Source: SAR324 cluster bacterium (GTDB lineage Bacteria; SAR324; XYD2-FULL-50-16). Taken from it: a stretch of 64,000 nucleotides of DNA. Position numbers and translations under genes: made by a program. Below the pieces are notes generated by a model. The model had not been told where the DNA came from and made no database searches. It saw only the letters and a program-made list of their open reading frames with translations. The stretch is from NCBI GenBank assembly GCA_028282885.1, contig JANQGX010000020.1, positions 184,377 to 248,376 of the forward strand, written 5' to 3'. Of this stretch, positions 1 to 7,969 are shown piece after piece. Numbering within the stretch: position 1 is the stretch's first letter; every line of letters starts with the position of its first letter.

Positions 1-354
1 CCATTTTCTGTGCAGTCCGATAGCACAAACCAGGGTGATATCCCTTTTTCTGACGCCGGCTGCATAGAGTTCCTCGACGACTGTTTCAATCACCCATTGT
101 CGATTATCAATATTGGGGGCCATCGGTGGAACTGGGACGGCCATGTCGTCGAATGCGATCATCACCTTTGATCCTTCCTTGACCAACGATTTCAATGGCT
201 GATGATCAATGGGATTGCGGATGGCTTTCAGCACCGCTTCCTTCGGATTCTCCAATATATCATCATGAACAGGGGCAGACAGTACCCTCGTATCATCGGG
301 AAGCTCCGCTTCAATGAATTCGTTTCCGCAAAACATAATCTGTTTCAAAGACAT
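1..354 (-). CDS. LarA-like (DUF2088) protein, N-terminal part, cut by window edge
   Basis: The first 118 codons of a minus-strand gene are visible; the C-terminal part lies outside the window. The start is ATG at 354, preceded by AAAGGAG at good spacing. Residues 61-79 (GSKVMIAFDDMAVPVPPM) and 111-116 (AIGLHR) match the N-terminal domain of the nickel-dependent lactate racemase family, where DDxTRPxP and AxGxHR are hallmarks. The two positions that are Thr-Arg in LarA are Ala-Val here, so substrate binding probably differs and lactate racemase activity should not be assumed. It is the last visible gene of a minus-strand operon, 27 bp after the epimerase gene. Family placement is fairly secure; the reaction is unknown. 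Confidence 0.7.
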   Translation of the reverse strand, partial: MSLKQIMFCGNEFIEAELPDDTRVLSAPVHDDILENPKEAVLKAIRNPIDHQPLKSLVKEGSKVMIAFDDMAVPVPPMAPNIDNRQWVIETVVEELYAAGVRKRDITLVCAIGLHRKW

Positions 355-381
355 CTCATCTCCTTTGCTTAAATGATTGAA

Positions 382-1377
382 TCAAGAGACAGGATTGTGT
401 TCCCCGTCCCCCAAGGCAGTCAGCTCTTTCCTGACCCCCTCGGCCAGGCTGATTTTGGGATAAAATCCCAACTCCTGCCTGCATTTGTCGGTTAAGTAAT
501 GATATTGTCGCCCCACCACACGCACCGAATAGCGGGTCAAAAGAGGAGGTATCCCCTTGAATGCGGCAAGCAGTTCAAGCAGTGTTGCCACAACCAGGGC
601 CGCCTTATATGGGAGGTGACGTTTAATCTTCGGTATCCCGAATACATCGGTAACAATGTCCATAAGTTCCCGCCAGGAAGGATTATCGGGATGCGTCAGA
701 TTATAGGTCTCGCCAACAGATTTCTCGTTTTCCAGAACAAGAAAAACAAAATCAGCAATATCTGCCACATGAATCAAATCGACAGTATTATCGCCTGTGC
801 CAATTATTCTGGCTCTGCCTGACATAACATTCTCGATCAATTTGGGCAGAAACATCACATCACCCGGACCATATATTACCGTGGGCCTGAGAACAGTCAG
901 CTCCAGCTTTCCCTTTGCTGCGAGTTCACGCAGCATGTTTTCAGCATCAATCTTGGTATCGCCGTAGGGATCACCGGTCTTCTTCATAGGGAAGGACTCC
1001 GGAATCGGGATGTTCGGGACCCTGCCATAAACGGAGACAGAACTGAAATGACAGAATCGTTTGACTCCCGATCGAACCGCCTCCCGAGCAATATTGGCTG
1101 TGCCATCCCTGTTGATGAGCAGACAATGCTGCATGGTTTGTCCATAGCCGACCGCACCTGCCAAATGAATAACGGTGTCCAGACCTTCCATCAGATCCTC
1201 CAGGCTCTCGGCCCGTGTAATGTCTCCCCGAACAATACGCACAGGCATTCCTTCCAGCAACGCTTCCGGCTCATCAGGCAGCAAAAGAGCTGTTATTTCA
1301 TATTGCTTTTCGGCTATCAGCCTTCTGACAATCGACTTGCCAATAAATCCGGTAGCGCCGGTCATAAAGATTTTCAT
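382..1377 (-). CDS. NAD-dependent epimerase/dehydratase (extended SDR, 3-beta-HSD-like)
   Basis: A 331-residue cytoplasmic protein of the extended short-chain dehydrogenase family. The Rossmann nucleotide-binding motif TGATGFIG is at residues 6-13, and the catalytic Ser112/113, Tyr138 and Lys142 (YGDTK) are present. Length and motifs fit a full-length enzyme that oxidises, reduces or epimerises a hydroxylated substrate with NAD(P). The start is ATG at 1377 with AAAGGAAA upstream. It lies 49 bp after the TauE/SafE gene and 27 bp before the LarA-like gene, so it is probably part of the same operon and of a small-molecule catabolic route. The substrate cannot be read from the sequence. Confidence 0.85.
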   Translation of the reverse strand: MKIFMTGATGFIGKSIVRRLIAEKQYEITALLLPDEPEALLEGMPVRIVRGDITRAESLEDLMEGLDTVIHLAGAVGYGQTMQHCLLINRDGTANIAREAVRSGVKRFCHFSSVSVYGRVPNIPIPESFPMKKTGDPYGDTKIDAENMLRELAAKGKLELTVLRPTVIYGPGDVMFLPKLIENVMSGRARIIGTGDNTVDLIHVADIADFVFLVLENEKSVGETYNLTHPDNPSWRELMDIVTDVFGIPKIKRHLPYKAALVVATLLELLAAFKGIPPLLTRYSVRVVGRQYHYLTDKCRQELGFYPKISLAEGVRKELTALGDGEHNPVS

Positions 1378-1426
1378 TTGATTTCCTTTTGGTTGAACAG
1401 GCTATCTCCGATCAGCCAGATCCGTT

Positions 1427-2152
1427 TTAAAAGACCAGAATTGCAATACCCGCCATTGTCAGAACGGAATAGACAAAAACCCTAAAAGCTTTTTCATTGA
1501 CCCTTACATGCAGTTTCTCACCTATAAACCCTCCCAGCAGCATCATCGGAATCAAAACCGCCGTTGTGCGGGCAGTTTCCGGGGTTAAACGACCAGTCCA
1601 CAGATAAACCAGTGTTAGCGTTGTGTTGCAGGTCAGCCAGATGACACAAAGGGAACTGCGAAACTCCTCTTTGCTGAGATTCATTCTGCCGGTCGCATAA
1701 GCCAGCAATGGCCCGCCGGATGCAAATAACCCTTGTGCGAATCCTGCCAGAAAAATGAACAGCCCTGAAAGAGATTGTTTCAGGGGAACCTGTGATTTCG
1801 ATCCGGCAATCAGCTCTCTCAAGCTGATTAGAATAACGAATGCCCCGTATACCCGTTTAAGCAGGTCCCCGGTTATAGTGCCGAAAACTCCCAGGCCTAA
1901 TACCAGTCCGGTCATCATAAAGGGAACAATCCTTCTGAGCAGCACCTCTTTACGAATGTAGGTTCTGTAGCGGATCACGATATAAGTGCTCAGAAAAACA
2001 TCCAGAGGTACCACGATTGGCAGCAGGGACTTAATGGGAATCAGGATCGACCCCAGGGTGACGGCGATAATGATACTTCCGAATCCCGACAAGGCCTGGG
2101 AAGTAAAGGCCAATAAAACAATAAATGCCAATCCGGCCAATGTCGTATCCAT
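1427..2152 (-). CDS. TauE/SafE family sulfite/anion exporter-like permease
   Basis: A 241-residue, very hydrophobic inner-membrane protein with about seven to eight predicted membrane segments. Its glycine-rich N-terminal segment (ALSGFGSIIIAVTLG) and second-half repeat (GFAQGLFASGGPLLA) are the two related halves typical of TauE/SafE permeases. Known members move sulfite, sulfoacetate or other small organosulfur or carboxylate anions. It sits 71 bp after the APC permease gene and 49 bp before the epimerase gene, in the same direction. That suggests import or export of a metabolite of the same pathway. The substrate is not known. Confidence 0.8.
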   Translation of the reverse strand: MDTTLAGLAFIVLLAFTSQALSGFGSIIIAVTLGSILIPIKSLLPIVVPLDVFLSTYIVIRYRTYIRKEVLLRRIVPFMMTGLVLGLGVFGTITGDLLKRVYGAFVILISLRELIAGSKSQVPLKQSLSGLFIFLAGFAQGLFASGGPLLAYATGRMNLSKEEFRSSLCVIWLTCNTTLTLVYLWTGRLTPETARTTAVLIPMMLLGGFIGEKLHVRVNEKAFRVFVYSVLTMAGIAILVF

Positions 2153-2223
2153 GTTTATGGCCTGTTCCCGAAATAGCTGATATCAACCCTGATGGAAAAC
2201 TCCACCGCATGGTTTTTCATCTA

Positions 2224-3576
2224 CTAATCCCCGGTTGCGATATTTGGCTCCGGCATAACAGATTTTAAATCAAAATTCCTTAACCTGTTTCTCCTGCTGA
2301 AAGCAAACAAACCTGTCAGGACAGCGATCGAGATAAAAACAAAAGTGGCCCTGCCCACCGCAATGGTGAAAAATACAAAAATCAACAAGTTGATACCGAT
2401 GGTGCTGATACAGGTAATCTGTCTCAGGCGTGTCGGAACCTTGAACAGTGATCCGGCATAATGATCCGGGAAACGACCCGGAAAACGTAAGCCGGATACG
2501 GCAACCAAGGTGATGGCGACGATCAGGCCCAGGTTTAGCATGGATCCGTAAAACATCAACGACGGAATGAAAATCAAAGACAGGGATGCAACGATGTAAG
2601 TTAAGGTTAAACCGAGGTGAGGTGTCCCAAAGCGACGATTCACCCTCCCCAGGATATCGGGTAGCAAACCGTCTGCGGCAACAACCATCAATCCCCTGGC
2701 AACGGTTGAAAATATCACATTGATAGTGGTGGCACAGGCAACCAGTGCTCCGGCAGCCGTAAAAAACAGAACTGCGGGACCGGGTAGAAAGAATTCGGAA
2801 ATATGAACCAGGGATTTCCCCTTCAGGGTCTCTATGTCGGCTATGCCCACTACGACAATCATCACCAGGATATTGATTATCACCACAATGAAGATCCCCA
2901 AAAACAATACCCTGGGAAATACGCGGTTGGCCTGAATCACCTCCCCACCCATATCGATAACAAAGAACCCGCCTGCGCTGAAAGTGAACAGCAGCCCGGC
3001 TGCAGTCAATACACCGCCGATACCATTGGGAAAGAACTCAACGAAACGTGCTCTCTCAATCTCCGGTAATCCCAGGATCACAAACATTAAAAGTGCAGAC
3101 AGCAATAGTGCAAGCAGGATGATTTGTAACCGTGCGGTCAGCTCCACTCCCAACAGGTTTATGACATAGAAGAAGGTTAATACCATCAGCCCCGATATGA
3201 TGGGATCAAGCGGGATGATGGTCTGCAGATACTTGCCAAAAGCCAGGGCAAATAGCGGTTGTGCGCCGATCAGAATGCAGACCAATAGAGTTAGCATGCT
3301 CACCAGCGACAGGGCCGGGTTGATCAATTGAATATAACGGTAGGTGGCCGCCGTTGTTGGCATGGAAGAAGTCAGAATACAATAGGGAACCACTGCCAGC
3401 AGGCAGGGTATGGAAGAGATTAACATCGCCAGTGGCAGGGAAGGCCCTGACAGTCCTGCCGCCAGAGTGGTCAAGGCAAACAGGGCGCCACCGATGTTCA
3501 AACCGACGGACATGGCCAGCAATCCGAGAAACCCGATACGTCGTTTAAGATTCGCTTCTCCTTTTATCGCTCCCAT
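2224..3576 (-). CDS. APC-superfamily amino acid permease
   Basis: A 450-residue inner-membrane protein with about 12 membrane segments and the start of an amino acid-polyamine-organocation transporter (RIGFLGLLAMSVGLNIGGAL, TM1 with the unwound GxG region). The start at 3576 has a strong AAGGGGG upstream. Only 8 bp separate it from the BKACE gene, so the two are almost certainly translated from one message. The pairing suggests uptake of an amino acid or amine whose breakdown product is the beta-keto acid cleaved by the BKACE enzyme. The substrate is not determined. Confidence 0.85.
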   Translation of the reverse strand: MGAIKGEANLKRRIGFLGLLAMSVGLNIGGALFALTTLAAGLSGPSLPLAMLISSIPCLLAVVPYCILTSSMPTTAATYRYIQLINPALSLVSMLTLLVCILIGAQPLFALAFGKYLQTIIPLDPIISGLMVLTFFYVINLLGVELTARLQIILLALLLSALLMFVILGLPEIERARFVEFFPNGIGGVLTAAGLLFTFSAGGFFVIDMGGEVIQANRVFPRVLFLGIFIVVIINILVMIVVVGIADIETLKGKSLVHISEFFLPGPAVLFFTAAGALVACATTINVIFSTVARGLMVVAADGLLPDILGRVNRRFGTPHLGLTLTYIVASLSLIFIPSLMFYGSMLNLGLIVAITLVAVSGLRFPGRFPDHYAGSLFKVPTRLRQITCISTIGINLLIFVFFTIAVGRATFVFISIAVLTGLFAFSRRNRLRNFDLKSVMPEPNIATGD

Positions 3577-3584
3577 AATCCCCC

Positions 3585-4466
3585 TTAAGACCGGATGTCC
3601 ATTAATAGCCGCGCCTCTCCGACTGTCGCAGGTTCCCTGCCCATCTCCCTTGCAATCCTTACCATTCGTTCAACCAACTGGGCATTGCTCATGGCGGCCT
3701 CTCCCTTGCGGTAATAGACCGTATCTTCCATTCCCGTACGTACATTTCCGCCCATTGCCATGGCCATGATGACGGTTCTCACATGGTATTTGCCAACCGT
3801 TACCACTTGCCAGGAAGAACCCTCCGGTAAGACTCCCACCATGTGTATCAGGTTTTCAGGTGTAGCAGCCGCACCTCCCATGATACCCAGCACAATGCTG
3901 AAATGAAACGGGGGTTTGAGCAGACCTTTATCGATCAATTCCAATGAATTGGAGATGTGGCTGAGATCGTATACCTCTATCTCAATGGGAAACCCTCGTT
4001 CGTTGCACCCCCTGATATAATCCTCGTTAAAGGCAATGGGATTTTCGAACAGGGCTCCGCCCAAAGGGGTTCTGAATTCAAAGGTGCCCGCATTGATGGT
4101 GTGCATCTCCGGTCTGGGGTCGATATCCAGCAGAGCGAGCCGCTGCTGCAATGTGGGATGGATGACGTTCCAGTTTTCATCCAACCGTGCCCCAATGCCG
4201 TTGCCAATCTGGCGAATCATGGGGCATTTTTCACCGATCAGGCGAACCGACTTGCTGTAATAGGAGAGATCCGGCGTGTTCATCCCGTCATCACCCCTGA
4301 CATGAAGATGCAGGACAGAAGCCCCGGCGTTATAACAATCCAGTGCCGAACCGGCCTGTTCCTCCGCCGTTATCGGTATGTTGGGATTGGTTTCCTTGCC
4401 GTGAATACCACCGGTTATTGCCGCGGTGATCACTACCTTGTCATCTGATACGAATGTTGCCTTCAT
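3585..4466 (-). CDS. Beta-keto acid cleavage enzyme (BKACE, DUF849; Kce-like)
   Basis: A 293-residue enzyme of the family that condenses a beta-keto acid with acetyl-CoA to give acetoacetate and a new CoA thioester. The founding member is 3-keto-5-aminohexanoate cleavage enzyme of lysine fermentation. Seen: the N-terminal AAITGGIHGKETNPNIP segment, the zinc ligands LHLHVR at residues 52-57, and the GGNVRTGMED segment that carries the catalytic Glu/Asp region near the C-terminus. I chose ATG at 4466 because AGGGAG lies just upstream; an upstream ATG at 4514 has no such site. It is the first gene of the five-gene minus operon and diverges from the TetR gene. The exact keto acid is unknown. Confidence 0.88.
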   Translation of the reverse strand: MKATFVSDDKVVITAAITGGIHGKETNPNIPITAEEQAGSALDCYNAGASVLHLHVRGDDGMNTPDLSYYSKSVRLIGEKCPMIRQIGNGIGARLDENWNVIHPTLQQRLALLDIDPRPEMHTINAGTFEFRTPLGGALFENPIAFNEDYIRGCNERGFPIEIEVYDLSHISNSLELIDKGLLKPPFHFSIVLGIMGGAAATPENLIHMVGVLPEGSSWQVVTVGKYHVRTVIMAMAMGGNVRTGMEDTVYYRKGEAAMSNAQLVERMVRIAREMGREPATVGEARLLMDIRS

Positions 4467-4558
4467 ATGCGATCTCCCTGTTTTTATAGTGATTTGGTTT
4501 TTTTGCGCCTTCAATCCGGATAATTCTGTTTGTTCTGTAGAAATGATTCTGATAACAT

Positions 4559-4582
4559 AAAACTGAGCTCAGGTTCAGTTTT
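4559..4582. promoter_or_regulatory. Palindromic operator candidate between BKACE operon and TetR gene
   Basis: A perfect inverted repeat, AAAACTGA-N8-TCAGTTTT, with the inner palindrome TGAGCTCA, lies in the 357-bp divergent intergenic region 4467-4823. Size and symmetry suit a TetR dimer. Its place about 90 bp upstream of the BKACE start suggests that the divergent TetR protein controls both transcripts. Inference from position and symmetry only. I see no other feature in this gap. Confidence 0.5.
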
Positions 4583-4823
4583 TAGAATCCCCTTTTCACT
4601 CTGTCAAGAAAAATCTTTAACAGGCGAATTAGACAGAATCGCAGGAATGAAATATTCTTGATGACATTCAAAAACACCGGAGCAAATGCCCGGGATACAG
4701 CCAAAGAAAAAGGTCAGGAAGTGAGGATCGGCTCATCTGAACCGGAGACGATACCCGGTATTTTGAAGATCATCTCAAAACGAAGCAATTCTGAAAGCAC
4801 CTTGAAAAAGAGTATTAGATTCC

Positions 4824-5444
4824 ATGAACAAACCCGTTGATTATCAATCCAAAAAGCCAATTCAAAAACGCTCCCGGATGACGAGGCAGAAGATTCTGGA
4901 TGCAGCCATGTCCCATATCGCTGAAATAGGCTTTGACAAAACCAATACCAACCTGATCGCAAAAACGGCTGAGGTCTCAATCGGCACCATCTATGTTCAT
5001 TTTAAAGACAAATGGGAGATTTTTCTGACTATCCTTGATGAGTTCTCCAGGAAGATCTACACCTACCTGAAGAGTGGAGTTGATCAGGTACTGGAGCAGG
5101 AGATGGAATTGGAAAAGGTGGTTGAGTGGCTGGTCAGGGGGCTTTACCGGGAACATCAGCTTAACGGTCAACTTAATCTGGAAATCGCCCGTTTCGTATA
5201 CAAAGATGAGCGGGCAGCCGAGCTGAGGGCTTTTTGGAACCAGAAGGTCGACCAGGAGATCATCCGACTTTTTGAACCCTATATGGACAGGATCGCTGTC
5301 AAAAACATCAACGCCGGTATCATCGCAGCCCATCGCGCCACCCACCAGGTCTTCCAATATCTTTACCAGAACAAAAACGAAGCTGAAAACGAGGCGGTTT
5401 TTGAAGAGTTCCTCTCGATGATGAAACGGTATCTGATGGGATGA
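4824..5444 (+). CDS. TetR family transcriptional regulator
   Basis: A 206-residue protein with a classic TetR N-terminal helix-turn-helix at about residues 20-66 (TRQKILDAAMSHIAEIGF, then TAEVSIGTIYVHFKDKWEIF). A helical ligand-binding domain follows, with no recognisable specific family. It is transcribed away from the BKACE operon, so it is the obvious local repressor, with a fatty-acid, CoA-ester or keto-acid-like inducer as a guess. The 5' flank has no strong ribosome-binding site. Confidence 0.9.
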   Translation: MNKPVDYQSKKPIQKRSRMTRQKILDAAMSHIAEIGFDKTNTNLIAKTAEVSIGTIYVHFKDKWEIFLTILDEFSRKIYTYLKSGVDQVLEQEMELEKVVEWLVRGLYREHQLNGQLNLEIARFVYKDERAAELRAFWNQKVDQEIIRLFEPYMDRIAVKNINAGIIAAHRATHQVFQYLYQNKNEAENEAVFEEFLSMMKRYLMG

Positions 5445-6044
5445 TCTCACCCGTCAAAAAAACCAAGTGATCACTTTATCGCAGATTGTCTCGTTCATCA
5501 CAAAAGACCGATTTCGATTTTGACGAATTTCCACAATCCCGGTCCGGCCCTTCATGAATGTCACCCCGGACAGTGTTGCTCGCAATGATTTAATGGCCGG
5601 TCACCAGGGTAATCACATTACGGCAGTTTATGTCCTTCAAGATAAGTCCGGGAAAGCCACCCGGGTTTTTGCCTGTATGGTCCTGACCCCGTGAATTAAG
5701 ATGATGCTTGCCGGAAAACTGTAGATCTGATCAACGTTTCCCCTGGTTAATTCTTACTTCGGGGAATGCGGCATTGCCTTTTGTATTGCTGCTGTCAATC
5801 TCCTTGAACTCTGCCCTGCCTCCAAAATTTAATTCGATGCAGAATTCATTCAGTCACCTCTACCGCCTCTCAACGACCTTCTTTAACAGATTCTCTGTCC
5901 AGTTCTTTGTTTCCGAACAACATTTTTCCTGATATAGGAGACCAGATAAATCGGAATTGATTTATCATGCAGGTTCGATGGAGATGATCCCCATCAAACC
6001 ATAATCTCGAAAAGCAACCTGATTTCAACCATCCATATTGATCC
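5445..6044. other. 600-bp intergenic region with a short unrecognised reading frame
   Basis: No intact gene is visible. A 46-codon frame at 5554-5694 (MNVTPDSVARNDLMAGHQG...) has coding-like composition but no ribosome-binding site. The sequence just before it (FHNPGPALHE in another frame) also looks protein-like, so this may be a frameshifted remnant of a lost gene; I could not assign a family. A hairpin with 5-bp arms (CCGGG/CCCGG, 5648-5664) and five Ts follows inside it and could end the TetR message. 5700-6044 holds nothing I recognise. Confidence 0.35.
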
Positions 6045-7859
6045 ATGTTTGTCTATTTTGCTCTTTTAAATATCTATTTCCGTCTTTTTCTGTTTTTTCT
6101 GAATCCCAACAATCTCTGGCATTGGCGAATTCCGTTCCAGGGCATTATGCAGGACCTTGTGGCCGCCAGTGTTTTCTATCTCTTCTTTAAGGTTCTTTTT
6201 CTGTTGTTTGGAAACCGGAAAGTAAAATCCGGACTGTTCCTGATTCTCACCTCCGCTTGGATTGTCATCAATTTCACCAACTTTGAATACGCCGATACCT
6301 TTAATAAACTACTCCCGTTGTCCTGGTTTGTAGAGCTGGTTAATGTCAGTTCCATGGGGTCATTCTCAACCCTGGTATCCGATTATCTGAACCTCAACAC
6401 CCTCCTGCAGTTAGTAGTTCCCCTGGCGGTGACCTTTTATATCGGTGTAAGACATCGTGAGAGATTTTTCAGGCCGCTTCGTCTGAAAACCGGGGTCGGC
6501 GTCTTTCTCCTGGGATCGGTTTGTCAAACCATTACCCTGGATCCCGGTATCCAACCCATGTGGGATTCGACGGTGCACAGCCAGATTTTGAAGTACTGGT
6601 ACTACAGTTACGAAGACGTCCCTTATCGCAAAGAGAGAGTGGAACCGCTAAAATCATTTTCACCACTCTTCAGGCAGGTTATTCTGGAGAAAGCTGAAGA
6701 TACTGAAATGATTGTTCCCCGCGTTGAGAAGGTTAATCCCAATATTGTCTTCATTATGCTGGAAAGCTTCCGGTCAAACGAGATTGGGGTTTTTGGCAGC
6801 GACCTGGAACTGACTCCCAATTTCGACCGTTTTGCACGTAAAGGACTCCTGTTTACCGAGATCTACTCCTCGGATCACCTGACTAAAACAGGCCAGTGGT
6901 CTTATTTCTGCGGCTCCCATAAACACAAGGGCGGAAATGTATTGATTTTTTACAAGGACCAGGCTTCGGTCTGTCTGCCGGATAAGTTGAATGAGCGGGG
7001 CTACGATAACTGGTGGTTTCATGGACAAAGCGCCTCCTACGATTTCCAGGGTTACTTTATGAAGCGCCATGGAATTGATCATATCATGGACCGGTTGACA
7101 TTTCCCGGAAGCGCAAAGGTGATGGGCTGGGGACTGGCCGACAAGGACCTGATGGATCATGCCCTGGACAACTTGGAGAATTCACAGGAGCCCTTTTTCT
7201 GGATCGTCCAGTCCCAGAGCAATCATCATCCCTATGTGGTTCCGCCGGAATTTGAGAAGGACCACGGATTTCCCGAAACCATTAACAAATTTCTGAACAC
7301 TTTCCATTATACGGACTATTGTCTTGGCTATTTTTTGGATCGTTTTCTGGAGACGGAACAGGGGAAAAACAGCCTCATTATCGTGGCCTCGGATCATGGT
7401 AGCAGTAAGGACCTGACAGGACGAAATCCGATGGAAAAGGATATCCGGCTGCAGAAATACCAGATTCCCATACTCATACTTTATCCGGAGTCACAGCAAA
7501 TTGAACCTCGCAGTATCGATACCCTGGGAGGACAGGTGGATTTAATGCCAACCCTGATGGACCTTCTTGGGATACCGCTTGATGTTCCCATGTTTGGTAA
7601 AAGCCTGGTGAGAAACTATCAATATCGATTAGCCAAGGGTTTGATCTCCTCGGGACATTGGTTGCTGGTTGATGACAAACTTTTTGTCTCCTATCCCCAA
7701 AAACAGGTGTTTTCCAAAAAAGGTGTAAAAATCTCCATTCCCAAATCCGAAAAAAAATGGTTTGCTTTGAACCAGGAAATCGATGATGTACAGGACTGGA
7801 TCGTTTCCCAGGAAAACAGGCAGATTCTCTACGACACCTTGAAAGAAAAAGGTTGGTAG
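6045..7859 (+). CDS. Membrane-anchored sulfatase/phosphoglycerol transferase family enzyme (LtaS-like fold)
   Basis: A 604-residue protein with about four to five membrane segments in the first 190 residues and a periplasmic alkaline-phosphatase-superfamily domain after about residue 225. Seen: NIVFIMLESFRSNEIG (first metal-binding Glu), SSDHLTKTGQW (region of the catalytic Thr nucleophile) and VASDHGSSKDL (second metal site). Such enzymes move phosphoglycerol or phosphoethanolamine onto envelope glycans or lipids. A stop codon lies directly upstream in frame, so ATG at 6045 is the first possible ATG, although no clear Shine-Dalgarno site precedes it. It leads a group with the kinase and regulator genes downstream. 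The exact acceptor is unknown. Confidence 0.8.
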   Translation: MFVYFALLNIYFRLFLFFLNPNNLWHWRIPFQGIMQDLVAASVFYLFFKVLFLLFGNRKVKSGLFLILTSAWIVINFTNFEYADTFNKLLPLSWFVELVNVSSMGSFSTLVSDYLNLNTLLQLVVPLAVTFYIGVRHRERFFRPLRLKTGVGVFLLGSVCQTITLDPGIQPMWDSTVHSQILKYWYYSYEDVPYRKERVEPLKSFSPLFRQVILEKAEDTEMIVPRVEKVNPNIVFIMLESFRSNEIGVFGSDLELTPNFDRFARKGLLFTEIYSSDHLTKTGQWSYFCGSHKHKGGNVLIFYKDQASVCLPDKLNERGYDNWWFHGQSASYDFQGYFMKRHGIDHIMDRLTFPGSAKVMGWGLADKDLMDHALDNLENSQEPFFWIVQSQSNHHPYVVPPEFEKDHGFPETINKFLNTFHYTDYCLGYFLDRFLETEQGKNSLIIVASDHGSSKDLTGRNPMEKDIRLQKYQIPILILYPESQQIEPRSIDTLGGQVDLMPTLMDLLGIPLDVPMFGKSLVRNYQYRLAKGLISSGHWLLVDDKLFVSYPQKQVFSKKGVKISIPKSEKKWFALNQEIDDVQDWIVSQENRQILYDTLKEKGW

Positions 7860-7969
7860 CAGCCCCATTAATTATCAAGACACCGATTTAAAACACTGAT
7901 CGCCCATTGGCAGCGGCTTCAACACGGTATTGGGAAGATGGGCCGCCTGGCTCATCGACCGGCAAAGAC

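Noticed and set aside
499..822. Open frame on the plus strand
   Set aside because: Lies fully inside the epimerase gene on the other strand, with no ribosome-binding site or family likeness.
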